Below are positions 46,183 through 54,242 of a DNA stretch of 64,000 nt, piece by piece. The notes under the pieces were generated by a model, which was given only the letters and a program-made list of their open reading frames with translations, searched no databases and was not told the origin of the DNA. A program made the translations under genes and the position numbers. Each line of letters starts with the position of its first letter. Position 1 is the stretch's first letter. This DNA comes from Sulfuritalea sp. (GTDB lineage Bacteria > Pseudomonadota > Gammaproteobacteria > Burkholderiales > Rhodocyclaceae), in NCBI GenBank assembly GCA_016712985.1, contig JADJQA010000032.1, positions 42,301 through 106,300 on the forward strand, given 5' to 3'.

Positions 46183-48351
46183 ATGAAGAAGACACTCCTT
46201 TGGATGGCTTTTGCCCTGGCGACGGCGGCGCAAGCTGCGTCGTTTGACCAGGCGACGCCGATTCGGCCAGAGTTGAAACCGGAGCAGCAACAGGCTTTGG
46301 CGGCACACCTGGCCTCTGAAGTATTGACCCGCTATCACTACAAGGCGATGCCGCTGGACGACGCCATGTCGGAGAAGGCATTCGACAACTACCTGAAGTC
46401 GATTGATTCCGAAAGGCTGTTTTTCGTCCAGGCAGACATCGATCGGCTGGCCCTCTATCGCACCTTGCTTGACGACGCGATCATCAAGGAAGACCTGACG
46501 ATACCTTTCGCGATTTTCAATCTCTACGCGCAGCGAGTGGTCGAACGTTTCGCTTATGCCCGTGGTCTGCTCAAGGACGGGTTTGATTTCCAGCAAAAGG
46601 AAAGTTATCAATACGCACGGGAAAAAGAACCCTGGTTGAAATCCGAAGTGGAAATGCGCGAACTGTGGCGCAAGCGGGTCAAGAACGATTGGCTGCGCCT
46701 CAAGTTGGCCGGGAAAGACGACAAGTCGACGGTCGCGACTCTTGACAAACGCTATGACAATGCCCAGCGCCGTATCGGCCGGATCAAGAGCGAAGATGTA
46801 TTTCAGGCCTTCATGAATGCCTACACCACGGCCATCGAGCCCCACACCGGCTACCTGGGGCGCCGCGCCACGCAGGGCTTCGACATATCGATGAAGCTCT
46901 CGCTGGTTGGCATCGGCGCGGTGTTGGCGGAGAAGGACGATTACACGACGATTCGGGAACTGGTGCCGGGCGGCCCCGCAAGCCTTTCTGGCCAACTGAA
47001 AGTCGGCGACCGAATTCTCGGCGTTGCGCAGGGCGAACGCGGGGTCATGACGGACGTCCTCGGCTGGCGACTGGACGATACGGTTGCACTGATTCGCGGT
47101 GCCGCCGACTCGGTGGTCCTGCTTGACGTGCTCCCCGCCGATGCCGGTCCGGATGGCAAGCACAAGCTGGTTTCACTGGTTCGGAAAAAGATCAATCTGG
47201 AAGATCAGGCTGCAAAAAAGTCCGTGCTCTCGGTGACCGACGGAAAGGTCGTCCGTCAGTTGGGTGTGATATCGCTGCCGAGCTTCTACGAGGATTTCGA
47301 GGCGCGACAAAAAGGCGACAAGGAATTCAGGAGTGCGTCCCGCGACGTGGCGCGCCTGCTGGGCGAGTTGAAGCAGCAAGGGGCCGACGGCGTATTGATG
47401 GATTTGCGCAGTAACGGCGGCGGTTCGTTGAAGGAAGCGGTTGAACTCACCGGACTGTTTATCGGCAAGGGGCCCGTGGTGCAGCAGCGCAGCGCCAGGG
47501 GCAAGATGGTCACCATGGAAAGCCGCGCCAGGGCCGGGCCGGTTTGGGATGGCCCCCTTGGGGTCCTGATCGATCGGGGCTCGGCATCGGCTTCGGAGAT
47601 ATTTGCCGCGGCGATCCAGGACTATGGCCGTGGAGTGGTGATGGGCGAGCCGAGTTTTGGCAAGGGCACCGTGCAGACAATGATCAACCTCGATGAGGTC
47701 GCAAAGAACGACAAAAAGAATTTTGGCGAACTGAAACTGACCGTTGCCCAGTTCTTCCGCATCAATGGAGGGACCACCCAACTGCGGGGCGTAAGTCCGG
47801 ACATCCTCTTCCCCACGGTCATCGATGCCGAGGGCTTTGGTGAATCCAGCTTCGCCAACGCACTTCCCTGGGTGCAGGTGAAGGCGGCTGACTATTTGCC
47901 GGCTGGCGACTTGAAATCGCTGCTGCCAAGCCTGCGGGCACGTCATGAAGCCCGCGTGAAGAATGATCAGGAGTTTGGCTACCTGCGCGAAGACATCGCC
48001 GAATTCAAGTCCCAGCGCAAGAGGAATCAGGTCTCGTTGAACGAGGTGGAGCGACGCAGCGAACGGGATGTCCGCGAAGCAAGGTTGACGTCGCGCGCGC
48101 TACGGAGGGATGCGGGCAAGACCGTTCATCCGGACGATGTTGGCCAGAAGCTTGCGCGGAACATGGCACTCCAAGACGATGGCCTGCAGTCTGGGGAGCG
48201 CACTCTCGCCGATGAGCTGGCGGCTGAAAAGATGCGCAAGGGCGCGAAGGACGCGTTGCTGAATGAAGCCGTCCATATCCTCAGTGACCAGGCGGGCCTG
48301 CTGAAAGCCGGCGCCGGACCGGCGGCCCGGAACGAATCAGCTTCGCGTTAA
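46183..48351 (+). CDS. prc: Tail-specific (C-terminal processing) periplasmic protease
   Basis: 722-residue serine protease of the S41 family that degrades periplasmic proteins from their C-termini. A signal peptide (KKTLLWMAFALATAAQA) is followed by the Prc N-terminal domain (YHYKAMPLDDAMSEKAFDNY). A PDZ domain (LVPGGPASLSGQLKVGDRIL) and the catalytic domain follow, with the nucleophile Ser in DRGSASASEIFAAAIQDYG and the general-base Lys in GEPSFGKGTVQT. A C-terminal DUF3340-type region ends the protein. The start has GGAG five bases upstream. The length and full domain set match Prc/Tsp rather than short CtpA. Confidence 0.94.
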   Translation: MKKTLLWMAFALATAAQAASFDQATPIRPELKPEQQQALAAHLASEVLTRYHYKAMPLDDAMSEKAFDNYLKSIDSERLFFVQADIDRLALYRTLLDDAIIKEDLTIPFAIFNLYAQRVVERFAYARGLLKDGFDFQQKESYQYAREKEPWLKSEVEMRELWRKRVKNDWLRLKLAGKDDKSTVATLDKRYDNAQRRIGRIKSEDVFQAFMNAYTTAIEPHTGYLGRRATQGFDISMKLSLVGIGAVLAEKDDYTTIRELVPGGPASLSGQLKVGDRILGVAQGERGVMTDVLGWRLDDTVALIRGAADSVVLLDVLPADAGPDGKHKLVSLVRKKINLEDQAAKKSVLSVTDGKVVRQLGVISLPSFYEDFEARQKGDKEFRSASRDVARLLGELKQQGADGVLMDLRSNGGGSLKEAVELTGLFIGKGPVVQQRSARGKMVTMESRARAGPVWDGPLGVLIDRGSASASEIFAAAIQDYGRGVVMGEPSFGKGTVQTMINLDEVAKNDKKNFGELKLTVAQFFRINGGTTQLRGVSPDILFPTVIDAEGFGESSFANALPWVQVKAADYLPAGDLKSLLPSLRARHEARVKNDQEFGYLREDIAEFKSQRKRNQVSLNEVERRSERDVREARLTSRALRRDAGKTVHPDDVGQKLARNMALQDDGLQSGERTLADELAAEKMRKGAKDALLNEAVHILSDQAGLLKAGAGPAARNESASR

Positions 48352-48491
48352 CCCCGGAGCAGCTTTGCCGACAAACTGCTGTCCGCAATGCGCAGCGAAC
48401 TCGGCGGTCATGCCGCACAGGCGCCGCACAGGGGCGGGACATGAATCAGGGCGTCCGCGGTTGAAAATCGAAGTGCATGACGGGGACGGCA

Positions 48492-50024
48492 TCAGGACCC
48501 GTGACTTCCATCGCCCAGAGAGGACGGCGAAAGGTAGGCTTGGCGGAAGGCCTCGAAGGGCATCGTGTCCGCTGCCTCGATGCGCTTCTGCTCTTCGAAG
48601 GATTGCTGCGCCATGCCCTGGAAATAAGCCTCCCTGTCGGCGGGGAGGGGAAGCCTGGACAGCGCGCTTCGTGCCAGTTCGGATTGCGCTCGGGTAAAGT
48701 CGACATAGGAGTTGTCGAAATTACTCGTCATCGCGGCGAGGACCCTGGCGGAGGGCACCTCGCAGGCCTCGCGCATGGCCGCAAAGGCGGAGTCGAGGGC
48801 CTCCCGGTAAGCGCTGCCGCCATGCACTCCATCCAGTGCCACCGCAATCGCCGCGCACTCGTCCAATACCTCGATACCCCATTCCGTCAGAGCCACCGCC
48901 TTGCCGCCGCGATCCAGCATCAGGTCCGGGTCACGGCCTTGCGCGGCGACCAGGTGCTGGTTCCGCCCAAGAGCCGCAATCTCCTGCGGCGTGTCCGGCG
49001 GGCTGTCGCTCAGCAGGCAATGCAGCAGCAGAAGGTCGATGAAACGCACGGTCTGTGCATCGATGCCGACGTGGACAAACGGGTTGAGGTCCAGGCAGCG
49101 CACCTCGACGTATTCCACGCCACGCTGGCGTAGCGCATGCAAGGGCCGCTCTCCTGGGAAGATCACCCGCTTCGGGCGAATGGTGCCGTAAAACTCGTTC
49201 TCGATCTGCAGCAGGCTGGTGGACAGTTGGTTGTAGTCACCTCCGGGATTCCGGATGCCTACCGCAGTGTAGGAAGGATAGGGCCGGGTGAGTGCCTCCT
49301 GCAACGAGGCCGCGTAGCTCTCGAGGTTGTTATAGCTCACCGCCAGCGCAGCCTGTGCGTCGCTCTGGTAGCCGAGTCGCCCCATGCGCAGCGAGGTGCC
49401 CCAGGGCATGTACAGGGTATGGCGATTCAGTGACTGCAGTTCATGCTGGCGACCCGCGACGAAACTGGCACATACGGCGGGTGAAGCGCCGAACAGGTAC
49501 AACAGCAGGAACGAATGGCGTCGAAAATTGCGGATCAGGCCGAAGTAAGCCTCGGTCGACACGCCAGGCATCGACCAGTTGTAATGGATCCCGGAAATCA
49601 TCTGCATGCGCCGGCCGTAGCGGTGACCCAAACCCATGCGGTACACACTCTTGGCGCGACCCACGTTGGACGAGCCATAGATGCCGAGTGGAATGGTCTC
49701 ATCGGTCGGCAAGTGGCAAGGCATGCTGCCGGCCCAAAGCATTTCGTCACCGATGGCGCGGCAGACGACCTGATGAATCTCTGTCAGTTCATCGAAGCAG
49801 GCGTCGATGCTCTCGTGCACGCCGGTGATCAGCTCCAGTTGCGCCTCGCTGAAGTCCGTCGTGACATGGGGATGCGTCAGCGCCGAACCCAGCGCTACCG
49901 GATGCGGCGTCAGCGCCAGCTTGCCATTGGCTTCGACACGCAGACTCTCCTTCTCGATGCCACGGCGAATGTGTTTCAGCGTTTCGGGCGACAGGGCGCG
50001 CAGACGTTGTTGCAGGCCAGCCAT
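48492..50024 (-). CDS. gshA: Glutamate-cysteine ligase (E. coli GshA type)
   Basis: 510-residue cytoplasmic enzyme catalysing the first, ATP-dependent step of glutathione synthesis. It starts with the family N-terminus, then HIRRGIEKESLRVEANGKLA and HPHVTTDFSEAQLELITG, and continues with GSSNVGRAKSVYRMGLGHRY, ISGIHYNWSM, ENEFYGTIRPKR and VEYVEVRCLDLNPF, all proteobacterial GshA signatures with the metal-binding Glu residues. It follows the MarR gene by two bases (stop TGA, CC, ATG), so regulator and enzyme share a transcript. No gshB is visible in the window. Confidence 0.95.
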   Translation of the reverse strand: MAGLQQRLRALSPETLKHIRRGIEKESLRVEANGKLALTPHPVALGSALTHPHVTTDFSEAQLELITGVHESIDACFDELTEIHQVVCRAIGDEMLWAGSMPCHLPTDETIPLGIYGSSNVGRAKSVYRMGLGHRYGRRMQMISGIHYNWSMPGVSTEAYFGLIRNFRRHSFLLLYLFGASPAVCASFVAGRQHELQSLNRHTLYMPWGTSLRMGRLGYQSDAQAALAVSYNNLESYAASLQEALTRPYPSYTAVGIRNPGGDYNQLSTSLLQIENEFYGTIRPKRVIFPGERPLHALRQRGVEYVEVRCLDLNPFVHVGIDAQTVRFIDLLLLHCLLSDSPPDTPQEIAALGRNQHLVAAQGRDPDLMLDRGGKAVALTEWGIEVLDECAAIAVALDGVHGGSAYREALDSAFAAMREACEVPSARVLAAMTSNFDNSYVDFTRAQSELARSALSRLPLPADREAYFQGMAQQSFEEQKRIEAADTMPFEAFRQAYLSPSSLGDGSHGS

Positions 50025-50026
50025 GG

Positions 50027-50452
50027 TCAGTGCTCCTGCACCTGCAGATCCTGCAACTGAGGCAATAGAAGGCTGCCGGCGGGGTTCAGATGTTCATCGC
50101 GGTGCAATTGCGCCATCCTCCCCACCATGCGTTCGCCGCTGGCTGTCAGATGCACCTCCACCGCGCGCCGGTCTGTTTGGCCCTGCCTGCGTTCGACCCA
50201 ACCCAGTTTTTCGCAGCGCGAGATCAGCGCCACCACGCCATGGTGCTGGGCCTGCAAGCGTTCCGCCAAGTCGCCGACCGTCGCCTGGTTGCGGTCCGGA
50301 AAGCCCTTGACATGCAGCAGCAGCAGGTACTGCAGCGGCGTGATGCCGTTGCGGCGGGTTACCTGCTCGCTGAAGCGCAGGAAGCGGCGCAGGCGATAGC
50401 GGAACTCGGAAAGGGTTTCGAATTCCTTCCTGGTCAGCGCCTTCTTGGCCAT
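50027..50452 (-). CDS. MarR family transcriptional regulator
   Basis: 141-residue winged-helix regulator. After a helical N-terminus (FETLSEFRYRLRRFLRFSEQ), the DNA-binding part has GITPLQYLLLLHVKG, TVGDLAERLQAQHHGVVALI and the wing ERRQGQTDRRAVEVHLT with the usual DxR motif. The start at MAKKALTRKEF is preferred to an upstream in-frame ATG. Co-transcription with gshA suggests a thiol or redox stress regulator, possibly autoregulating through the palindrome between it and the TusE/DsrC-like gene. Confidence 0.85.
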   Translation of the reverse strand: MAKKALTRKEFETLSEFRYRLRRFLRFSEQVTRRNGITPLQYLLLLHVKGFPDRNQATVGDLAERLQAQHHGVVALISRCEKLGWVERRQGQTDRRAVEVHLTASGERMVGRMAQLHRDEHLNPAGSLLLPQLQDLQVQEH

Positions 50453-50548
50453 GTCTGCGTCACTCCCTCGTTGAAGCAAGGCCTATCCCACCAGGGGATG
50501 CCGTCCGTCGCAGGCCGCGACGGACATAAAGTATCACAGTGTGCGTAT

Positions 50549-50561
50549 ATCATGGCGTGAT
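50549..50561. promoter_or_regulatory. Candidate palindromic operator between marR and the TusE-like gene
   Basis: ATCA-TGGCG-TGAT is a short palindrome in the intergenic region, near TATCACAGTGTGCGTATA. MarR proteins often bind such sites between divergent genes. The evidence is position and symmetry only. Confidence 0.25.
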
Positions 50562-50600
50562 GTACCATCTCGATTGGCGCGATCGTTTCGGAGGTGTTCA

Positions 50601-50927
50601 ATGGAGGTGGCAAGGCAATTGCCGGCGACGGATGACGAGGGTTACCTGATCGATCCGGGCGAATGGAACGAACAACTGGCGGTGCTACTGGCGCGGCAGG
50701 AAGATATCGACCTGACAGACGCCCATTGGGACGCAATCCGCTTCATGCGCGACCATTACCAGGAACACCAGGTCATTCCGGACGTGCGCTTTGTGGTCAG
50801 GCATCTGGCCACGCGCTTCGGTGCGGCCTCGCGCAACCTGGTTTTCGAACTGTTCCCGTACGGCTACGTCAAGCAGGCCTGCAAGATCGCCGGCATGAAG
50901 CGCCCGCGCGGCTGGAGTACGGGCTGA
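50601..50927 (+). CDS. TusE/DsrC family sulfur-relay-like protein lacking the C-terminal cysteine
   Basis: 108-residue DsrC-fold protein. The family core is clear: GEWNEQLAVLLARQEDIDLT, HWDAIRFMRDHYQEHQVIPD, RFVVRHLA and LFPYGYVKQACKIAGM. The C-terminal arm ends RPRGWSTG. TusE and DsrC carry a conserved cysteine next to the last residue; here that position is Trp-Ser-Thr-Gly. Cys 94, the second, DsrC-specific cysteine, remains. It therefore fits neither classical TusE nor classical DsrC. GGAGG lies before the ATG. It is divergent from marR-gshA; no dsrAB genes are nearby. Confidence 0.85.
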   Translation: MEVARQLPATDDEGYLIDPGEWNEQLAVLLARQEDIDLTDAHWDAIRFMRDHYQEHQVIPDVRFVVRHLATRFGAASRNLVFELFPYGYVKQACKIAGMKRPRGWSTG

Positions 50928-50953
50928 GGGCGCTCATCACGCAACCAGAGCGC

Positions 50954-51030
50954 TGCTGAACGCTCGCCCTGAGCTTGTCGAAGGGCTCGAAGGGCTCGAA
51001 TTGGCGCCAACAGGCTCAGCCCGAACGGGG
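50954..51030. repeat. Dispersed intergenic repeat, copy 4
   Basis: CGCCCTGAGCTTGTCGAAGG and CAACAGGCTCAGCCCGAACG are the inverted ends. The 9-bp unit AGGGCTCGA is tandemly duplicated inside. Confidence 0.6.
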
Positions 51031-51091
51031 TTCAACTTGTTCGGACTCGCTGGATCGATGCGCGGCACGCCTCTTGCGTGCGATTCATCCC

Positions 51092-51670
51092 ATGCTGCGC
51101 ATCCTCATCATCGACGAATCCCGTGCCCGTGCCGGCGAACTCTGCGCCGGTCTGGCCATGGCTGGCCACCAGGTTGCCGCGGTGCTGCCCTCGGCGCTGG
51201 ATCTGACGGCGCAGATCGAGTCCATCAAACCCGACGTGATCCTGATCGAAACCGAATCGCCGTCGCGCGACACGCTGGAGAACCTTGCGGTCATGAATCG
51301 CGACATGCCACGACCGGTGATCTTGCTGACGCAGGAGAGTGATGCGGCGGTGATGCGCGCCGCTTTCAGGGCTGGCGTTTCCGCCTACGTTGTCGATAAC
51401 CTCGATCTGGCGCGGCTCAAGCCGATTGTGGATGTGGCCATAGCGCGCTTCGAGGAACACCAGAACCTCAAGCAGGAACGCGCCGTGGCGACCAAAAAGT
51501 TGTCCGAGCGCAAGATTGTAGAAAAGGCCAAGGGCATCCTGATGAAAACGCGCGGGCTGGACGAAGATCAGGCCTATGCTGCGTTGCGCAAGCTGGCGAT
51601 GGAGCGGGCCCAGCCGCTCGGAAAGGTCGCCGACGATCTCGTGGCGATGGCCAAGCTGCTGCTGAATTAG
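51092..51670 (+). CDS. nasT: ANTAR-domain response regulator NasT
   Basis: 192-residue RNA-binding antiterminator for nitrate assimilation. The receiver domain (MLRILIIDESRARAGELCAG) has Glu 53 (VILIETESPSRD) where the phosphoacceptor Asp is expected. The C-terminal ANTAR domain (about 130-190) has KLSERKIVEKAKGILMKTRG, DEDQAYAALRKLAMERAQPL and ADDLVAMAKLL. ANTAR proteins bind paired hairpins in leader RNA and prevent a terminator from forming. The leader with such a terminator lies just downstream. The start at 51092 is chosen over an upstream in-frame ATG at 50975 that would add residues from a repeat. No nasS gene is visible. Confidence 0.9.
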   Translation: MLRILIIDESRARAGELCAGLAMAGHQVAAVLPSALDLTAQIESIKPDVILIETESPSRDTLENLAVMNRDMPRPVILLTQESDAAVMRAAFRAGVSAYVVDNLDLARLKPIVDVAIARFEEHQNLKQERAVATKKLSERKIVEKAKGILMKTRGLDEDQAYAALRKLAMERAQPLGKVADDLVAMAKLLLN

Positions 51671-51806
51671 GCTCCCGGCACCCTGTTTCGGTGCGCGGAC
51701 AACGGGCGGCGCGCTATCGCGGTGCAGCAATCGGCGACTTCCCAAGCGCCGCTCTGATGGCCTCAATGCAGGCGGGACAAGGGTTTCAGGGAGTTTTCCG
51801 GCGGCT

Positions 51807-51822
51807 GGCACATGGTTTGCTT
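51807..51822 (+). promoter_or_regulatory. Sigma-54 promoter for the nitrate assimilation operon
   Basis: TGGCACATGGTTTGCT matches the -24/-12 consensus TGGCAC-N5-TTGCT exactly, with GG and GC ten bases apart. Transcription would begin near 51834, giving a leader of about 115 nt before nrtA. This points to NtrC-type nitrogen control. Confidence 0.85.
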
Positions 51823-51833
51823 TGTCAGCCTTG

Positions 51834-51948
51834 ACTACTGAATCAATGGCGGTTCGGTGCAAATGACAACGGTGTCTGTTGCGTCTCCTGGGATTAGCTC
51901 CCGGAGGTACGCAACGGGCGCCGTTTTTTATTTCCAGCGGAGATCGAG
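51834..51948 (+). promoter_or_regulatory. Antitermination leader of the nrt-nir-nas operon
   Basis: Untranslated leader between the sigma-54 promoter and nrtA. It has a small hairpin (TTGA...TCAA, about 51832-51847) and then the long terminator stem listed separately. This is the layout of ANTAR-controlled leaders, in which NasT binding to paired hairpins blocks the terminator when nitrate or nitrite is present. The exact hexaloop residues were not resolved by eye. Confidence 0.65.
51870..51930 (+). terminator. Intrinsic terminator (attenuator) before nrtA
   Basis: A long stem: ACGG pairs with CCGT, GTTGCG with CGCAAC, and the inner CTCCTGGGA with TCCCGGAG around TTAGC. TTTTTT follows at 51925-51930. 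It ends 18 bases before the nrtA ATG, so readthrough is required for expression of the operon. Confidence 0.85.
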
Positions 51949-53274
51949 ATGAATCATGAAGACAAGCTTTCAACCGGGATTGCGACCAGCGTGCCGACTG
52001 ACACCGTCGAGCTTCCCGGACCTGTCGGCGCGGCGCATGCACGGCGCAACTTCCTGCAACTTGCCGGCGGAGCAGCGCTCATGAGCCTGGTGCCGCCCGG
52101 AGTGCGGTCCGGCGCCTGGGCCGCTGGCTCCGATGCGCCCGAGAAGAAGGAAGTGCGCATCGGCTTCATTCCGCTGACCGACTGTTCCTCGGTGGTCATG
52201 GCGGCGGTAAACAAGTTCGACGAGAAATACGGCATCAAGATCATCCCGACCAAGGAAGCCTCCTGGGCTTCGGTGCGCGACAAGCTGGTCAATGGCGAGC
52301 TCGACGCCGCCCACGTGCTGTACGGCCTGGTCTATGGCGTGCAACTGGGCATCGGCGGGCCGAAGAAGGACATGAACGTGCTGATGAGCCTGAATCACAA
52401 TGGTCAGGCCATCACCCTGTCGAACCAGCTCAGGGACAAGGGCGCCACCGATGGCGCATCGCTGGCGAAGCTGATCGCCAAAAAGGAACGCGAATACACC
52501 TTCGCCCAGACCTTTCCCACCGGGACCCACGCCATGTGGCTGTACTACTGGCTGGCCGCCCAGGGCATCGATCCCTTCAAGGATGTCAAGAACATCACCG
52601 TGCCGCCGCCGCAGATGGTCGCCAACATGCGCGTCGGCAACATGGACGGCTTCTGCGTCGGCGAGCCCTGGAACAACCGCGCCATCGTGGACAACATCGG
52701 CTTCACGGCGGTGACGACGCAGGACATCTGGGTGGATCACCCGGAAAAGGTGCTCGGCACCACCGCGGATTTCGTCGCAAAGAACCCGAACACGGCCCGC
52801 GCCATGACGGCGGCGATCATCGAGGCCGGCAGGTGGATCGATGCCTCGCTGGCCAACAAGCAGAAGACCGCCGACACGGTGGCGAGCAAGGCCTACGTCA
52901 ATACCGATGCCGACGTGATCGTCGCGCGCATGCTCGGCCGCTACAACAACGGTCTGCCAGGCGCCAAAAATCGGACCTGGGACGACAAGAACGCGATGAA
53001 GTTCTTCAATGACGGAAACGTCAGTTTTCCGTATCTGTCGGATGCCATGTGGTTCATGACGCAGCACAAGCGCTGGGGTCTGATCAAGGAAGACCCCGAC
53101 TACCTCGCGGTGGCGAAGAAGGTCAATCGCATCGACATCTACCGGCAGGCGGCGAGCGCCGTGGGCGTGGCCGTGCCGAAGAGCGACATGCGCGCCCACA
53201 AGTTGATCGACGGCGTGGTCTGGGACGGCAAGGATCCGAAGAAGTACGCGGCGTCGTTCAAGGTGCGTGCCTGA
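51949..53274 (+). CDS. nrtA: Nitrate ABC transporter substrate-binding protein
   Basis: 441-residue periplasmic nitrate/nitrite receptor. A Tat-type signal (ARRNFLQLAGGAALMSL) is followed by VRIGFIPLTDCSSVVMAAVN and the NrtA core: EASWASVRDKLVNGELDAAH, TFPTGTHAMWLYYWLAAQG, VGNMDGFCVGEPWNNRA and a C-terminal MWFMTQHKRWGLIKEDPDY. GGAG precedes the ATG. NasS-type sensors look similar but lack a signal peptide, so a transport role is preferred. It is the first gene behind the sigma-54 promoter and attenuator; nrtB starts 31 bp after it. Confidence 0.94.
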   Translation: MNHEDKLSTGIATSVPTDTVELPGPVGAAHARRNFLQLAGGAALMSLVPPGVRSGAWAAGSDAPEKKEVRIGFIPLTDCSSVVMAAVNKFDEKYGIKIIPTKEASWASVRDKLVNGELDAAHVLYGLVYGVQLGIGGPKKDMNVLMSLNHNGQAITLSNQLRDKGATDGASLAKLIAKKEREYTFAQTFPTGTHAMWLYYWLAAQGIDPFKDVKNITVPPPQMVANMRVGNMDGFCVGEPWNNRAIVDNIGFTAVTTQDIWVDHPEKVLGTTADFVAKNPNTARAMTAAIIEAGRWIDASLANKQKTADTVASKAYVNTDADVIVARMLGRYNNGLPGAKNRTWDDKNAMKFFNDGNVSFPYLSDAMWFMTQHKRWGLIKEDPDYLAVAKKVNRIDIYRQAASAVGVAVPKSDMRAHKLIDGVVWDGKDPKKYAASFKVRA

Positions 53275-53305
53275 TGGATTGTCCGGAATGGAAAAGGAGA
53301 AAGAC

Positions 53306-54232
53306 ATGAGTGCCGTTGCCATACTGAAACTGGCCGAGCCGCCGGCCAGAGCGGAGCCTGAGCCCGTCAAAACCGCCGCCGTAGCTACGGAGCGCTCCGT
53401 GACAGTCGAGCGCAGCGAGCAAGCTGTCACCCCTCCCGTGCGGGAGGGTTTGGGGGAGGGCGGGCGTGAAATGCTGCGCCGGATCATCCCGCCGGTTTTC
53501 GGGATTGTCCTGATGATCGGCATCTGGGCGCTGGTGGCGATCAAGTCGGGCAACATTCCGGGCCCCGGCAAGACGTGGGCCGCGGCGCGCGTGCTGTTCG
53601 CCGATCCCTTCTACCAGAACGGCCCGAATGACCAGGGCATCGGCTGGAACGTGCTCTCGTCGCTGCAGCGCGTCGGCATCGGCTTCGGCTTCGCGGCCCT
53701 GGTCGGCATCCCGATGGGCTTCCTGCTCGGCCGCTTCGCCTTCATGAACCGCATGTTCGACCCGATCATCAGCCTGCTGCGTCCGGTCTCGCCCCTGGCC
53801 TGGCTGCCGATCGGCCTGCTGGTATTCCAGAAGGCCGATCCGGCGGCGACCTGGACCATATTCATCTGCTCTATCTGGCCGATGATCCTTAACACTGCTC
53901 AAGGTGTGCAGCGCGTACCGCAGGACTATCTCAACGTCGCCCGCGTGCTCGGCCTGTCGGAAGTCAAGGTGATCACCAAGATCCTGTTCCCGGCCGTGCT
54001 GCCCTACATGCTGACCGGCATCCGCCTGTCGATCGGCACCGCCTGGCTGGTGATCGTCGCCGCGGAAATGCTCACCGGCGGCGTCGGCATCGGCTTCTGG
54101 GTCTGGGACGAGTGGAACAACCTCAAGGTCGAGCACATCGTCATCGCCATCTTCGTCATCGGCATCGTCGGCCTGGCGCTGGAGTACATGCTGCTGACAC
54201 TGGCCAAACGTTTCAGCTATGAAGCACGCTAA
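53306..54232 (+). CDS. nrtB: Nitrate ABC transporter permease
   Basis: 308-residue inner-membrane permease. After an unusual N-terminal extension (about 1-65), five to six helices follow, with IIPPVFGIVLMIGIWALVAI first and the EAA-type loop QDYLNVARVLGLSEVKVITK coupling to the ATPase. NrtB hallmarks include LLRPVSPLAWLPIGLLVFQ and GVGIGFWVWDEWNNL. The extension contains an in-frame palindromic repeat (VTVERSEQAVTPPVREGLGE) that looks inserted. The start at MSAVAILKLAEPP has AGGAG six bases upstream. It works with NrtA and NrtD. Confidence 0.93.
   Translation: MSAVAILKLAEPPARAEPEPVKTAAVATERSVTVERSEQAVTPPVREGLGEGGREMLRRIIPPVFGIVLMIGIWALVAIKSGNIPGPGKTWAAARVLFADPFYQNGPNDQGIGWNVLSSLQRVGIGFGFAALVGIPMGFLLGRFAFMNRMFDPIISLLRPVSPLAWLPIGLLVFQKADPAATWTIFICSIWPMILNTAQGVQRVPQDYLNVARVLGLSEVKVITKILFPAVLPYMLTGIRLSIGTAWLVIVAAEMLTGGVGIGFWVWDEWNNLKVEHIVIAIFVIGIVGLALEYMLLTLAKRFSYEAR
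53385..53470. repeat. In-frame palindromic element inside nrtB
   Basis: GTGACAG and CTGTCAC flank a short loop, followed by CTCCCGTGCGGGAG and GGGTTTGGGGGAGGGCGGGC. The type is the same as the hairpins in pyrC and near 61230-61385, but here the reading frame stays open. Confidence 0.65.
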
Positions 54233-54242
54233 AGGAAAGGAC

